Positions 17,851 to 26,794 of a stretch of 64,000 nt of DNA are shown here, in pieces. The first letter of the stretch is position 1; each line of letters opens with the position of its first letter. The translations under genes were made by a program, and so were the position numbers. The notes under the pieces were generated by a model. That model made no database searches and was not told the origin of the DNA. It saw only the letters and a program-made list of their open reading frames with translations. The DNA is from Comamonas testosteroni (lineage in GTDB: Bacteria; Pseudomonadota; Gammaproteobacteria; Burkholderiales; Burkholderiaceae_C), in the NCBI RefSeq assembly GCF_000761245.1, contig NZ_AWOR01000068.1, positions 1-64,000 on the forward strand, in the 5' to 3' direction.

Positions 17851-18711
17851 GTGAAACTGCCCACCTCTCTTCGACGACTGAGTACGCTGCAGCTGGCGCT
17901 GGGCGTGTCCATCGCCGTCCATGCCGTGTTGCTGACCATCCGTTTCGTGGACCCGGAACGCTTTGAGCGCGTTTTTCAGGACACGCCGCTGGAAGTGATT
18001 CTGGTCAACGCCCGCGCCAACGAGACGCCGGACAAGGCCCAGGCCATTGCCCAGACCTCGCTGGCCGGCGGCGGCGATGCCGACCAGGGCCGCTCCACCA
18101 GTCCCATGCCCTACTCGGCCCTGACGACGGTGGGCGATGATTTCGAGGAAAAACAGCGTCAGCTTGATGCCATGCAGGAGCAGCAAAACCAGTTGCTGAC
18201 CCAGCTGCGCCAGCAAGTGGCCGCGCTGCCCCCCATAGACCCGCGCCTGAGCGCCGACAACAAGGCACTGGAGGCCCAGGAAGAAAAGCGCCTGCAGCTC
18301 ATCAAGCTGCTGGCCGAGATTGAAAAGCGCATCAACGCAGAAAACGCCCGCCCAAAGAAGCGCTATATCAGCCCCGCCACCAAGGAGGCCGTGTATGCGG
18401 TCTACTACGATGCGCTGCGCCGCAAGGTGGAGGACAAGGGCACGGAAAATTTCCCCGAGAACAAGGGCAAGAAGCTGTATGGCGAGTTGGTCATGATCCT
18501 GACTGTGAATCATGACGGCCGCGTGCTCTCTACCGAGATCGTGCAGGGCTCGGGCAACCGCATGCTCGATACCCGTGCCGAGGCCATCGCCCGGGCCGCA
18601 GGCCCCTACGGCCACTTCGGCCCGGCCATGCGTACCAGGGCCGATCAGATTGCCGTCGTCTCGCGCTTCAGGTTCACGCGCGAGCAGACACTGGAAACAG
18701 ACATAAGGTGA
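17851..18711 (+). CDS. TonB-like energy-transducer family protein
   Basis: A 286-residue protein with one N-terminal membrane helix (about residues 13-31), a coiled-coil or helical middle (EEKQRQLDAMQEQQNQLLTQ, about 110-160) and a C-terminal TonB-type domain with LYGELVMILTVNHDGRV. TonB proteins pass proton-motive energy to outer-membrane receptors. This one lacks the Pro-Glu/Pro-Lys linker of classical TonB and no ExbB/ExbD gene is near, so it may have a cell-envelope role instead. The start is a GTG at 17851, 29 bases after the ribonuclease stop. Confidence 0.78.
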   Translation: MKLPTSLRRLSTLQLALGVSIAVHAVLLTIRFVDPERFERVFQDTPLEVILVNARANETPDKAQAIAQTSLAGGGDADQGRSTSPMPYSALTTVGDDFEEKQRQLDAMQEQQNQLLTQLRQQVAALPPIDPRLSADNKALEAQEEKRLQLIKLLAEIEKRINAENARPKKRYISPATKEAVYAVYYDALRRKVEDKGTENFPENKGKKLYGELVMILTVNHDGRVLSTEIVQGSGNRMLDTRAEAIARAAGPYGHFGPAMRTRADQIAVVSRFRFTREQTLETDIR

Positions 18712-18836
18712 CCCCCTGTGCCGCCTTCGGCGTCTTCCCCCCCTCTCGCATCGCTTCGCTTGCAGGCGGGGAACGCAGCCAGCGCGGCGGGACGGCCCTT
18801 GCGCGGCTGCCTTGGCTTAGGCCGCGCCGATCTCGC
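18712..18836 (+). repeat. Two-hairpin 3' element (copy b, diverged)
   Basis: It begins directly after the stop of the TonB-like gene. A GCCGCC-TTCG-GCG hairpin, a CCCCCCTCTCGC stretch and the tail GGCGGGACGGCCCTTGCGCGGC correspond in order to the copies at 23.2 and 52.8 kb. It is the most diverged copy. Confidence 0.5.
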
Positions 18837-18891
18837 CGGCCACTACCCCAGCGCGCACCCAACTCTGTTTAGCAATTTCTTTCAGCCTTCT

Positions 18892-19758
18892 ATGACAAAT
18901 ACGCTTGATGCCTACTGCGTCATCGGCAACCCCGTTGCCCATAGCCGCTCGCCCTGGATTCATGCCCGCTTTGCCGAGCTGACCGGCCAGCCCCTCAGCT
19001 ACGACCGCGCCCTGGTACCACTGGATGGCTTTGCCGACTTTGTGCGCGACTTTGCCGCGCGTGGCGGCAAGGGCTGCAATGTGACCGTTCCCTTCAAGCT
19101 GCAGGCGGCCGAGCTGGCCAGCAGCGCCAGCGAGCGCGTGCGCCTGGCAGGTGCCGCCAACACTCTGGTATTCAGCGCCAACGGCATTCATGCAGATAAC
19201 ACCGATGGCCTGGGCATCGTGGCCGACATCACCCGCAATGCCGGCGTGCCCATCGCCGGGCGCGATGTGCTGCTGCTGGGTGCGGGTGGCGCAGCAGCCG
19301 GAGCACTTGGTTCGCTGATCGAGCAGCAGCCGCACCGCATCGTCGTCACCAACCGCACACAGGCCAAGGCCGTGGCGCTGATTGAGCAGCACGCGGCCAT
19401 TGCCGCACTACATAAAGTAGAGCTGATAGCACTTGAAAGACAAGTGCTTGAGACCGATTTGACCCAGAACTTCGACATCATCATCAACGCCACGGCCAGC
19501 AGCCTGGCCGGCGCTGACGTGCCCGCACCCGCCAGCGTGCTGCACGCACGCAGTCTGGCCTACGACATGATGTATGGCCCTGCCGCCCAGAATTTTCTGA
19601 ACTGGGCCAGCAGCCATGGCGCACTGGCGCGTGATGGCCTGGGTATGCTGGTGGAGCAGGCCGCCGAGTCCTTTGCGCTTTGGCGCGGCATGCGTCCGCC
19701 CTCTGCACAAGTCTTGGCCGAGCTGCGCGCTCTGCTGCACGCTGAAGCCGCTCACTAA
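18892..19758 (+). CDS. aroE: Shikimate dehydrogenase (NADP)
   Basis: AroE reduces 3-dehydroshikimate to shikimate with NADPH, two reactions after the DAHP synthase step encoded at 10.0 kb. The protein has 288 residues. NPVAHSRSPWIH (about 13-24) binds shikimate, a Lys and an Asp in GKGCNVTVPFK and ADNTDGLG form the catalytic pair, and GAGGAAAGAL begins the NADP fold. The ATG at 18892 is chosen because the family N-terminus (YCVIGNPVAHS) begins there; the frame upstream runs through the recurrent 3' element. It continues to mtgA after 14 bp. An AT-rich in-frame stretch at 19406-19465 is noted separately. Confidence 0.95.
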   Translation: MTNTLDAYCVIGNPVAHSRSPWIHARFAELTGQPLSYDRALVPLDGFADFVRDFAARGGKGCNVTVPFKLQAAELASSASERVRLAGAANTLVFSANGIHADNTDGLGIVADITRNAGVPIAGRDVLLLGAGGAAAGALGSLIEQQPHRIVVTNRTQAKAVALIEQHAAIAALHKVELIALERQVLETDLTQNFDIIINATASSLAGADVPAPASVLHARSLAYDMMYGPAAQNFLNWASSHGALARDGLGMLVEQAAESFALWRGMRPPSAQVLAELRALLHAEAAH

Positions 19759-19772
19759 AGCCCCGCCCCACG

Positions 19773-20501
19773 ATGAAAGCTCTTGGCCGACTGCTGTTGC
19801 TGGTGCTTTGCGCCATCCTGCTGCTGCAATTGTTTTTTGTAGCACGCATCGCAGTCATGACCTGGCTGGATCCAGAGTCCACCAGCTATCAGCGCTCCGA
19901 AGCCTGGCAGCTTGCACACAGCAGCGAGGGCCTGCGCTGGCGCCAGCAATGGGTGGACTACGGCCAGATCTCCAGCAATCTCAAGCGCGCGGTGATTGCC
20001 TCCGAAGATGCCGGCTTCATGGACCACCACGGCGTTGAATGGGATGCCGTCCAGAGGGCCTGGCAGCGCAACGCACAAGCCGAGGCCAGGGCCATGCAGG
20101 CAGAAAAAGCCGGAAGCAACAGCAAGCCAGCCAAGGTCTATGGCGGCTCCACCATCACCCAGCAGCTGGCCAAGAACCTGCTGCTGTCGGGCGAACGCAA
20201 TTTTCTGCGCAAGGGGCAGGAGCTGGTGCTGGCGCAATTGCTGGAGCTGATGCTGAGCAAGCAGCGCATTCTGGAGATCTACCTCAACAATGTGGAATGG
20301 GGGCAGGGCGTGTTCGGCGCCGAGGCCGCCGCCCGGCATTACTTCCGCAAGAGTGCCGCCCAACTCAATGCGGCTGAGGCAGCACGACTTGCCGCCATGC
20401 TTCCAGCACCCAAGCGCTTCGAGAAAATGCCGCAATCGCGCTATCTGGCTCAGCGCAGTCGCACGGTTGCTCGCTATATACCGATGGTGACCCCTCCCTG
20501 A
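19773..20501 (+). CDS. mtgA: Monofunctional peptidoglycan glycosyltransferase
   Basis: MtgA polymerises lipid II into glycan strands without a transpeptidase domain. The protein has 242 residues, with an N-terminal membrane anchor at about 4-30, catalytic Glu78 in SEDAGFMDHHG, and GGSTITQQLAKNLLLS near residue 125, the GT51 signatures. It follows aroE by 14 bp, an arrangement common in beta-proteobacteria, so the two are probably co-transcribed. Confidence 0.95.
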   Translation: MKALGRLLLLVLCAILLLQLFFVARIAVMTWLDPESTSYQRSEAWQLAHSSEGLRWRQQWVDYGQISSNLKRAVIASEDAGFMDHHGVEWDAVQRAWQRNAQAEARAMQAEKAGSNSKPAKVYGGSTITQQLAKNLLLSGERNFLRKGQELVLAQLLELMLSKQRILEIYLNNVEWGQGVFGAEAAARHYFRKSAAQLNAAEAARLAAMLPAPKRFEKMPQSRYLAQRSRTVARYIPMVTPP

Positions 20502-20581
20502 GGCGCTTCGCCTGAGCGGCCCCGCGCCTTACCCCGAGGGGGACGGCAGCATCGCCGCGAAGCGGCTCTTGCTTGCTGCCA
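20502..20581 (+). repeat. Two-hairpin 3' element (copy c)
   Basis: Directly after the mtgA stop: GGCGCTTCGCC hairpin, CCCCGAGGGGGACGGCAGCATCG-type segment, then GCCGCGAAGCGGC and CTTGCTTGCTGCC. The segments shared with the other copies occur in the same order. Confidence 0.6.
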
Positions 20582-20625
20582 CCTGCATGGCGCGTGAAGG
20601 TTGTGTACGTGGATAATCGACAGCC

Positions 20626-21174
20626 ATGCGAATTCTAGGAATCGACCCCGGCCTGCAGACCACGGGCTTTGGCGTCATCGACATGGAAGGCCAGCGCCTG
20701 TCCTATGTGGCCAGCGGCACCATACGCACCAACAAGATGGAACTCGGCGACCTGCCGGGCCGTCTCAAGGTGCTGTTTGACGGTATCTCCGAGGTCGCTG
20801 CCCGCTACCAGCCTGAGGTAGCCTCCGTGGAAATCGTCTTCGTCAACGTCAACCCGCAGTCCACACTGCTGCTGGGCCAGGCACGCGGCGCGGCGCTGAC
20901 GGCCCTGGTCAACGCCAATCTCGCGGTTTCCGAATACACCGCCCTGCAGATGAAAAAAGCCGTGGTCGGCCATGGTCGCGCAGCCAAGAGCCAGATTCAG
21001 GAAATGGTCAAACGGCTGCTGCAACTGCCCGGCCTGCCCGGCACCGATGCCGCCGACGCGCTGGGACTGGCCATCACCCATGCCCATGCTGCTGCCGCCA
21101 TGGGGCTGATGGCCAAGTCCACCGATCTGCGCCGCAAGCAACATGCCATGTACCGGGGCGGACGGGTCTATTGA
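20626..21174 (+). CDS. ruvC: Crossover junction endodeoxyribonuclease RuvC
   Basis: RuvC resolves Holliday junctions made during recombination and repair. The 182-residue protein starts [16 protein letters not shown], with the first catalytic acid Asp7; the Glu in VEIVFVN and the Asp pair in GTDAADALG supply the others. Length fits the family (E. coli 173). RuvA and RuvB are not in the window. A terminator and the recurrent 3' element follow. Confidence 0.97.
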   Translation: MRILGIDPGLQTTGFGVIDMEGQRLSYVASGTIRTNKMELGDLPGRLKVLFDGISEVAARYQPEVASVEIVFVNVNPQSTLLLGQARGAALTALVNANLAVSEYTALQMKKAVVGHGRAAKSQIQEMVKRLLQLPGLPGTDAADALGLAITHAHAAAAMGLMAKSTDLRRKQHAMYRGGRVY

Positions 21175-21262
21175 GCTCGCCCCGAGCCGCTTCGCGGCTT
21201 CCCCTTCTCTCTTCGCAAGGGGTCGGCAGTTGCGCCGCAGGATGGTTTTTGCTCGCTTCCTC
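21175..21262 (+). repeat. Two-hairpin 3' element (copy d)
   Basis: It starts at the ruvC stop. GAGCCGC-TTCG-CGGC is followed by CCCCTTCTCTCTTCGCAAGGGG and TCGGCAG, the same order as in the copies at 8.8, 23.2 and 52.8 kb. A separate terminator lies 40 bases further on. Confidence 0.7.
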
Positions 21263-21302
21263 CGAGTTGGCGAGCACACCGTCTCAAAGCTCTGCCCGAT
21301 AC

Positions 21303-21332
21303 AAAAAAGCCGTGACATGCCACGGCTTTTTT
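21303..21332. terminator. Bidirectional terminator between ruvC and the RcnB-like gene
   Basis: A6-GCCGTG-ACATGC-CACGGC-T6: a 12-bp stem including the A/T arms, symmetrical, serving both convergent genes. Confidence 0.88.
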
Positions 21333-21347
21333 GATGGTGTGCTTTGC

Positions 21348-21776
21348 TTAATAGGCGCTCAGCACCATGGAAGCGATCACGCCGGTGGCGATGGCCACCA
21401 GCAGATAGTCGCCGCCGTTCTGAATCCAGTGATAGCCGCGCGGTGGCGCAGACAGACGGTGGCCCCGCCAGTCATTCACCACATAGTGCTGGCTGCGGTA
21501 TTGCGGCGGTACGCGACTGCCCTTGTACCAGTTGTGATCGGGACCACCGCCGCGGCGGCCGTGGTCATGGCGATCGGCACGTCGGTCGTCGCGCCTGTCA
21601 TAGCGCTGGTCATGCCGGCCGCGATCGTCATGGCGACCGCCATGGCGCATGTCCTGGGCTCCATGCCCATTGCCGCGACCGGGCGGCGGGCCGGGCTGCG
21701 CCTGGACGGCCAGACTGCCCAGACCCAGGCATGCGGCAATGGAGGCAGAAAGAATGCGGGTAGTCAAACGGGACAT
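21348..21776 (-). CDS. RcnB-family periplasmic protein
   Basis: A 142-residue protein with a Sec signal peptide (about 1-27, ending AVQAQ), a His/Arg/Asp-rich low-complexity middle (DRRDDRRADRHDHGRRGG), and the C-terminal RcnB core with YKGSRVPPQYRSQHYVVNDW followed by GYHWIQNGGDYLLVAIATGV. RcnB in E. coli modulates nickel and cobalt export by RcnA; no rcnA is present here. The His-rich segment could bind metal, but this is inference. Confidence 0.82.
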   Translation of the reverse strand: MSRLTTRILSASIAACLGLGSLAVQAQPGPPPGRGNGHGAQDMRHGGRHDDRGRHDQRYDRRDDRRADRHDHGRRGGGPDHNWYKGSRVPPQYRSQHYVVNDWRGHRLSAPPRGYHWIQNGGDYLLVAIATGVIASMVLSAY

Positions 21777-21978
21777 GGGTACTCCTTTGTCGAGTCGTTT
21801 CGGTCAACAAGGTGTGCGGTCGGTCATGGCGGCCGCAGCAGGTCCATCTTTACCCAATTTCGGCACCGCAAGAAGTGAGCAACTGCCGATTTACCACTTT
21901 TTGCGCGCTGTTTACAGAACGGATACCCATGAAGCGCCGAGCCGGATTTGGCAAGCCGCTATCAATATTCATTAGCTC
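21777..21978. other. Intergenic region upstream of the RcnB-like gene
   Basis: It holds the promoter region of the RcnB-like gene, whose probable ribosome site AAGGAG lies a few bases upstream of its ATG. GCTATCAATATTCA at 21958-21971 is one of the recurrent AT-rich GCTATCAA elements, just past the end of the small ORF that closes the dcw cluster. No clear terminator for the cluster is seen. Confidence 0.4.
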
Positions 21979-22170
21979 TCAGATGATGCGCCCGACAAAC
22001 ATCACGGCAAAAAAGGCCAGAGCGGCGATCACCGTCCACTTGAACAGCAATAAGCCCAGGCGCTTGTAGTGCGCCTTGCCGGTTCCCAGGTAGAAGGCAA
22101 AGCTCAGTGCCGAAGCCAGAATCAGCAAGGTGGCCAGCCAGCGAAAGATCAGCATGGAGGTCTCGCTCAC
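21979..22170 (-). CDS. Small two-helix membrane protein coupled to lpxC
   Basis: A 63-residue protein with two hydrophobic helices (about 6-28 and 43-61) separated by a basic loop (GKAHYKRLG). It starts with GTG at 22170; its first four bases GTGA overlap the lpxC stop codon, so translation is probably coupled. I do not recognise a named family. Position at the end of the dcw-lpxC transcript suggests an envelope-related role, but that is inference from context only. Confidence 0.6.
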   Translation of the reverse strand: MSETSMLIFRWLATLLILASALSFAFYLGTGKAHYKRLGLLLFKWTVIAALAFFAVMFVGRII

Positions 22171-23090
22171 CAGGCCTGGGCAGGCATGGCAAAGCCCTGG
22201 GGAGCCTGGCGCTCGCTCTCAAAGGTCACGAGCTCCCAGGTCTCGGGCTGAGCGATCATGGCGCGCAGCAGCTTGTTGTTGAGGCCGTGACCCGAGCGAA
22301 AGGCGCTGTAGGCACCGAGAATGGGCTTGCCGATCAGATACAGGTCGCCGATCGCATCAAGGATCTTGTGCTTGGCAAACTCGTCGTCATAGCGCAGGCC
22401 GTCGCTGTTCAGGACCTTGTAGTCGTCCATGACGATGGCGTTGTCCAGCCCGCCGCCCAGTGCCAGGCCGTTGTTGCGCAGCATTTCCACATCCTTGGTG
22501 AAGCCGAAGGTGCGCGCGCGGGCGATATCGCGTGTGTAGTTGTCCAGGCCCATGTCGAACTCCACGCACTGCCCCGTGGAGTCCACCGCGGGGTGAGCGA
22601 AGTCGATCTCGAAGCGCAGCTTGAAGCCATGGTAGGGATCGAAGCGCGCCCACTTGAGGTTCTGGCCTTCACCTTCACGCACCTCGATCGGGCTCTTGAT
22701 GCGGATGAAGCGCTTGGGAGCCTTCTGCAACTCGATGCCGGCGCTTTGCAGCAGAAAAACGAACGAGGACGAGGAACCATCGAGAATCGGCACTTCTTCG
22801 GCAGTGATGTCCACATAGAGGTTGTCGATTCCCAGACCGGCGATGGCCGACATCAGGTGCTCTACCGTATGCACCTTGGCACCGCCGCTGCCGATGGTCG
22901 AGGCCATGCGCGTATCGGTCACTGCCTCGGCGGAAATGGGGATATCCACAGGCTCGGGCAAGTCCACGCGACGAAACACGATGCCGGTATCAGGCTGGGC
23001 AGGGCGCAGCGTCAACTCGACACGCTGGCCGCTGTGCAGGCCCACGCCTACGGCACGGGAAATGGTCTTGATGGTACGTTGCTGAAGCAT
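22167..23090 (-). CDS. lpxC: UDP-3-O-acyl-N-acetylglucosamine deacetylase
   Basis: LpxC performs the committed step of lipid A synthesis, a zinc-dependent deacetylation. The protein has 307 residues (E. coli 305). It has the zinc ligand His78 in [17 protein letters not shown], further ligands in [10 protein letters not shown], and the catalytic His in [12 protein letters not shown]. It lies directly after ftsZ, as in many proteobacteria. A 38-nt perfect hairpin precedes it. Confidence 0.96.
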   Translation of the reverse strand: MLQQRTIKTISRAVGVGLHSGQRVELTLRPAQPDTGIVFRRVDLPEPVDIPISAEAVTDTRMASTIGSGGAKVHTVEHLMSAIAGLGIDNLYVDITAEEVPILDGSSSSFVFLLQSAGIELQKAPKRFIRIKSPIEVREGEGQNLKWARFDPYHGFKLRFEIDFAHPAVDSTGQCVEFDMGLDNYTRDIARARTFGFTKDVEMLRNNGLALGGGLDNAIVMDDYKVLNSDGLRYDDEFAKHKILDAIGDLYLIGKPILGAYSAFRSGHGLNNKLLRAMIAQPETWELVTFESERQAPQGFAMPAQAW

Positions 23091-23107
23091 GCTGGTATTT
23101 TAAATGG

Positions 23108-23145
23108 GACAACCCCGAGCCGGCTTACGCCGACCCAGGGTTGTC
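23108..23145 (-). promoter_or_regulatory. 17-bp hairpin with GUAA tetraloop before lpxC
   Basis: Read on the minus strand, GACAACCC at one end pairs with GGGTTGTC at the other, and the inner bases continue as GC and GU pairs up to a GTAA loop, so all 38 bases are used. The hairpin ends 17 bases before the lpxC ATG. No T run follows, so it is not a usual terminator. It may be an RNA processing or stability element between ftsZ and lpxC. Confidence 0.6.
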
Positions 23146-23240
23146 TTAATCGCTGCGATACAGCGAACTGATGGGTCTTCAGCCCTTAACGAACCAAAGG
23201 CCTTTGCGGCTGACCTCTCAAATACTGACGATCACCAGCT

Positions 23241-23331
23241 CAGAGATGCCGAGCGAGGGACGCCCCGCAGCGATGGCGTCGTCCCCCTCCTGCGAAGCGA
23301 GAGAGGGGGAAGCGGCGCAGCCGCTCAGGGG
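23241..23331 (-). repeat. Two-hairpin 3' element (copy e)
   Basis: On the minus strand it starts 11 bases after the ftsZ stop: CCCCTGAGCGGC-TGCG-CCGC, then a CCCCCTC...GAGGGGG hairpin, ACGACGCCATCGC and GGCATCTCTG. It matches the copy at 52757-52847 over its whole length, including CAGAGATGCC at the far end. Confidence 0.8.
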
Positions 23332-23342
23332 GTATCGGACTA

Positions 23343-24536
23343 TCAGTCAGCCTGCTTGCGCAGGAAGGCCGGGATCTCCACATCGTCCATGCCGCCAGAG
23401 GCCAGCGCGCTCACACGCTCCGAAGCCTGGGTGCGGTTGGTGCGCCAGACGCTGGGCACATTGGTGTTGGCCGTGCCGTATTCCATGCCGCCCAGGGGAG
23501 GCAGGCCCACGGCCACGTTGTCGGTACCGGTACGCAGACCGCCCTGCACCACCTGGATGTTCTGGCGACGCACATTGGGACGCGACAGGCCGGTGGCCAC
23601 CACGGTCACGCGGATCTCGTCGCCCAGCGAGTCATCGTATGCGGCGCCATAGATCACATGCGCATCGGGAGACGCGTAGGCGTTGATGGTGGACATGGCC
23701 AGACGCGACTCGGACAGCTTCAGGCTGCCCTTGGCGGCCGTCACCAGCACCAGCACGCCCTTGGCGCCGGACAGATCGATACCTTCCAGCAGCGGGCAGG
23801 CCACGGCCTGCTCGGCGGCGATGCGGGCACGGTCAGGACCGGCTGCCTTGGCCGTGCCCATCATGGCCTTGCCGGGCTCGCCCATCACGGTGCGCACGTC
23901 TTCGAAGTCGACGTTCACATGGCCGTACTCGTTGATGATTTCGGCAATGCCGCCCACGGCGTTCTTCAGAACATCGTTGGCATGGGCAAACGCCTCGTCC
24001 TGGGAGATATCGTCACCCAGCACATCGAGCAGCTTTTCGTTGAGCACAACGATCAGCGAGTCCACATTCGCTTCCAGCTCGGCCAGGCCGGAGTCAGCGT
24101 TTTGCATGCGGCGACCGCCTTCCCACTCGAAAGGCTTGGTCACCACACCCACCGTCAGAATGCCCATCTCCTTGGCCACTCGTGCGATCACAGGCGATGC
24201 ACCGGTACCCGTACCACCACCCATGCCTGCCGTAATGAAGAGCATGTGCGCGCCTTCGATGGCAGCGCGAATATCTTCCACAGCAGCTTCCGCAGCATCG
24301 CGGCCCTTGTCGGGCTTGCTGCCGGCCCCCAGGCCGCTGCCACCCAGATGGATGGTGCGGTGGGCGCGGCTGCGCAACAGAGCTTGAGCATCGGTATTGG
24401 CCGTAATGAATTCGACGCCCTGAACGCTGCGTTCAATCATGTGGTCGACGGCGTTGCCGCCGCCGCCGCCGACGCCGATCACCTTGATCTGCGTGCCTTG
24501 GTTGAATTCTTCGGTTTCAATCATGTCGATAGGCAT
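23343..24536 (-). CDS. ftsZ: Cell division GTPase FtsZ
   Basis: FtsZ polymerises into the Z ring that organises division. The protein has 397 residues, with the tubulin/FtsZ signature GGGTGTG at 106-112 and the N-terminal nucleotide loop GVGGGGGNAV at 21-30. The C-terminal peptide DVEIPAFLRKQAD at 385-397 is the site that binds FtsA, ZipA and MinC. It lies after ftsA with 146 bp between, so a separate promoter there is possible. A copy of the recurrent 3' element follows. Confidence 0.98.
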   Translation of the reverse strand: MPIDMIETEEFNQGTQIKVIGVGGGGGNAVDHMIERSVQGVEFITANTDAQALLRSRAHRTIHLGGSGLGAGSKPDKGRDAAEAAVEDIRAAIEGAHMLFITAGMGGGTGTGASPVIARVAKEMGILTVGVVTKPFEWEGGRRMQNADSGLAELEANVDSLIVVLNEKLLDVLGDDISQDEAFAHANDVLKNAVGGIAEIINEYGHVNVDFEDVRTVMGEPGKAMMGTAKAAGPDRARIAAEQAVACPLLEGIDLSGAKGVLVLVTAAKGSLKLSESRLAMSTINAYASPDAHVIYGAAYDDSLGDEIRVTVVATGLSRPNVRRQNIQVVQGGLRTGTDNVAVGLPPLGGMEYGTANTNVPSVWRTNRTQASERVSALASGGMDDVEIPAFLRKQAD

Positions 24537-24682
24537 GGTGGTGCTCCTGTTCTCTAGTGGTGGTTTGTCGCTGCTGTGGAAAAGAAATTTCGAACTCTTG
24601 AAGTCTTCGCGGTCTTCGTCGTCGATACCGCGAAAAATCCATCTGTGGTGGTCCGGTGATGAACATGCGATAAATGCTCATA

Positions 24683-25912
24683 TCAGAAGTTCCCCACGAT
24701 GAAGTCTTTGAACCGGCCGAAAGCGGTCTTCATGGAGCCGCTCTTCTGGGCCACCTTGTAGCCACGCAGACGTGCCAGACGTGCTTCATCGAGCAGGCCC
24801 ATCACGGTGGCTGCACGGGGCTGGGCGACCATGTCGGCCAGCGCACCGGAATATTTGGGAAGACCGCGGCGCACGGGCTTGAGGAAGATGTCCTCGCCCA
24901 GCTCGATCATTCCGGGCATGACGGCGCTGCCGCCCGTGAGCACGATGCCCGAGGACAGCACTTCTTCGTAGCCCGACTCGCGGATGACCTGCTGCACCAG
25001 CGAGAAGATCTCCTCCACGCGGGGCTCGATCACGCCGGCCAGGGCCTGCTTGCTGATCATGCGCGGGCTGCGGTCGCCCAGACCAGGCACTTCGACCTGG
25101 GCATCGGGGTCGGCCAACAGTTGCTTGGCGTAGCCGCTCTCGACCTTGATGTCCTCGGCATCCTTGGTGGGAGTGCGCAGGGCCATGGCGATGTCGCTGG
25201 TGATCAGGTCACCGGCGATCGGGATCACGGCCGTGTGGCGAATCGCACCACCGGTGAAGATGGCCACATCGGTCGCGCCCGCGCCGATATCCACCACAGC
25301 CACGCCCAGCTCGCGCTCGTCGTCGGTCAGCACGGCCTGGGCCGATGCCAGCGGGTTGAGCAGCAGCTGCTCGACTTCCAGGCCGCAGCGGCGCACGCAT
25401 TTGATGATGTTCTCGGCCGCGCTCTGGGCGCCGGTCACGATATGGATCTTGGCTTCAAGGCGAATGCCGCTCATGCCGATGGGCTCGCGCACCTCGTGGC
25501 CGTCGATGACGAACTCCTGCGCCTCGACCAGCAGCAGACGCTGGTCGGACGAAATATTGATGGCCTTGGCGGTTTCCATCACGCGGGCCATATCGGTGGA
25601 CGAGACTTCCTTGTCCTTTATGGCCACCATGCCGCTGGAATTCAGACCGCGGATATGACTGCCCGTAATGCCGGTGCACACTCGCTGAATCTTGCAATCC
25701 GCCATCAGCTCGGCCTCTTTGAGCGCCTGCTGGATGCTTTGCACGGTCGCATCGATGTTCACGACCACGCCGCGCTTCAAGCCATTGCTGGGGGCTACGC
25801 CCAGACCTGCCAGCTTGAGCTCGCCATTGGACATGACCTCGGCCACCACCGCCATGACCTTGGCCGTGCCGATATCCAGCCCAACAATCACATCCTTGTA
25901 TTCTCTTGCCAT
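24683..25912 (-). CDS. ftsA: Cell division protein FtsA
   Basis: FtsA is an actin-like ATPase that ties FtsZ filaments to the membrane and recruits later division proteins. The protein has 409 residues. VGLDIGTAKVMAVV near the N-terminus is the phosphate-1 motif and VVDIGAGATDVAIF near 205-218 the phosphate-2 motif. The last residues (MKTAFGRFKDFIVGNF) form the membrane-binding amphipathic helix. The gene lies between ftsQ and ftsZ. Confidence 0.97.
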   Translation of the reverse strand: MAREYKDVIVGLDIGTAKVMAVVAEVMSNGELKLAGLGVAPSNGLKRGVVVNIDATVQSIQQALKEAELMADCKIQRVCTGITGSHIRGLNSSGMVAIKDKEVSSTDMARVMETAKAINISSDQRLLLVEAQEFVIDGHEVREPIGMSGIRLEAKIHIVTGAQSAAENIIKCVRRCGLEVEQLLLNPLASAQAVLTDDERELGVAVVDIGAGATDVAIFTGGAIRHTAVIPIAGDLITSDIAMALRTPTKDAEDIKVESGYAKQLLADPDAQVEVPGLGDRSPRMISKQALAGVIEPRVEEIFSLVQQVIRESGYEEVLSSGIVLTGGSAVMPGMIELGEDIFLKPVRRGLPKYSGALADMVAQPRAATVMGLLDEARLARLRGYKVAQKSGSMKTAFGRFKDFIVGNF

Positions 25913-25984
25913 ATCAGCTTCCGCCCCCGGTAGGTTCTGTCTTGTCTTTGTGTGCGCCTTGCATGTCTGCTCCCCTGCTCCCGC

Positions 25985-26794
25985 TCATCGTCTGGCCCTG
26001 GCAGCAGTTGCCGGCGCGGAGGTTCCAGTGGTCACGCCCTTGAGTCGCAAGGCATAGCCGTCTTCGTAACGCAAGTCTGCAGACTCCAGAGCCGCAGCCG
26101 AGCGCTTGTATTGAGAGGTGATCTGAGGCAGCGTGCGCACAAAGCGCTGCACGCGCTGCAATATGTCTTCGGCCGTGCCGCCGCCAAGTTCCAGCAGCGC
26201 ATCGTTGTCCAGCACCAGCGTCCAGCTGCCACGCGCATCCAGAGTCAGGCTGTCCAGTGCCACATCGAGCGGCTTCAAGGCCGGCTCCAGTGCTCGATAC
26301 ATCTGCAGAACACGCGGGGCCGAACCCTCGGGGCCTTGCAGACGCGGCAGACCTTCGCGGTCCAGCTCGCCCAGATTGGCTTCAAACACTTCGCCGGCCT
26401 TGTTGACCAGACCGGTACTGGTCTCAGCCCCCCAGAAGGCCTCGGCCACATGCTCCTTGAGCGCAACGCGCAAGCCGTTCGGATATTCGCGGCGCACCTG
26501 CGCCTCCTGCACCCAGGGCACTTGCTCGAATGCGTGCTGAGCCGCCTTCAGGTCCACCGTGAAGAAGTTGCCTTTGAGCACTGGCGCCACATTGGCACGC
26601 AGCGTCACGGCGTTGTTATGCACCAACTCGCCTTCCACCACGATGCGGCCGATATTGAAGGCCGGAGTTCGCATCAACCACCAACCCACGGCCATCACGC
26701 ACGCCGTCAAGCAGCCCATGAACATCACCGTGGCAGTGATGTTCATGAGCTTGACGTCGAACGGGACGACGGCTGTGGGCTGGTTGCGGTTCAT
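25985..26794 (-). CDS. ftsQ: Cell division protein FtsQ
   Basis: FtsQ is a single-pass membrane protein that forms the FtsQLB complex and recruits the division synthase. The protein has 269 residues: a short cytoplasmic tail, a membrane helix at about 17-41, then a POTRA domain beginning [10 protein letters not shown] and the beta domain. The C-terminus is Ala/Arg-rich. The ATG at 26794 overlaps the ddl stop as ATGA; a longer frame upstream would run into ddl without conserved residues. Confidence 0.94.
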   Translation of the reverse strand: MNRNQPTAVVPFDVKLMNITATVMFMGCLTACVMAVGWWLMRTPAFNIGRIVVEGELVHNNAVTLRANVAPVLKGNFFTVDLKAAQHAFEQVPWVQEAQVRREYPNGLRVALKEHVAEAFWGAETSTGLVNKAGEVFEANLGELDREGLPRLQGPEGSAPRVLQMYRALEPALKPLDVALDSLTLDARGSWTLVLDNDALLELGGGTAEDILQRVQRFVRTLPQITSQYKRSAAALESADLRYEDGYALRLKGVTTGTSAPATAARARR

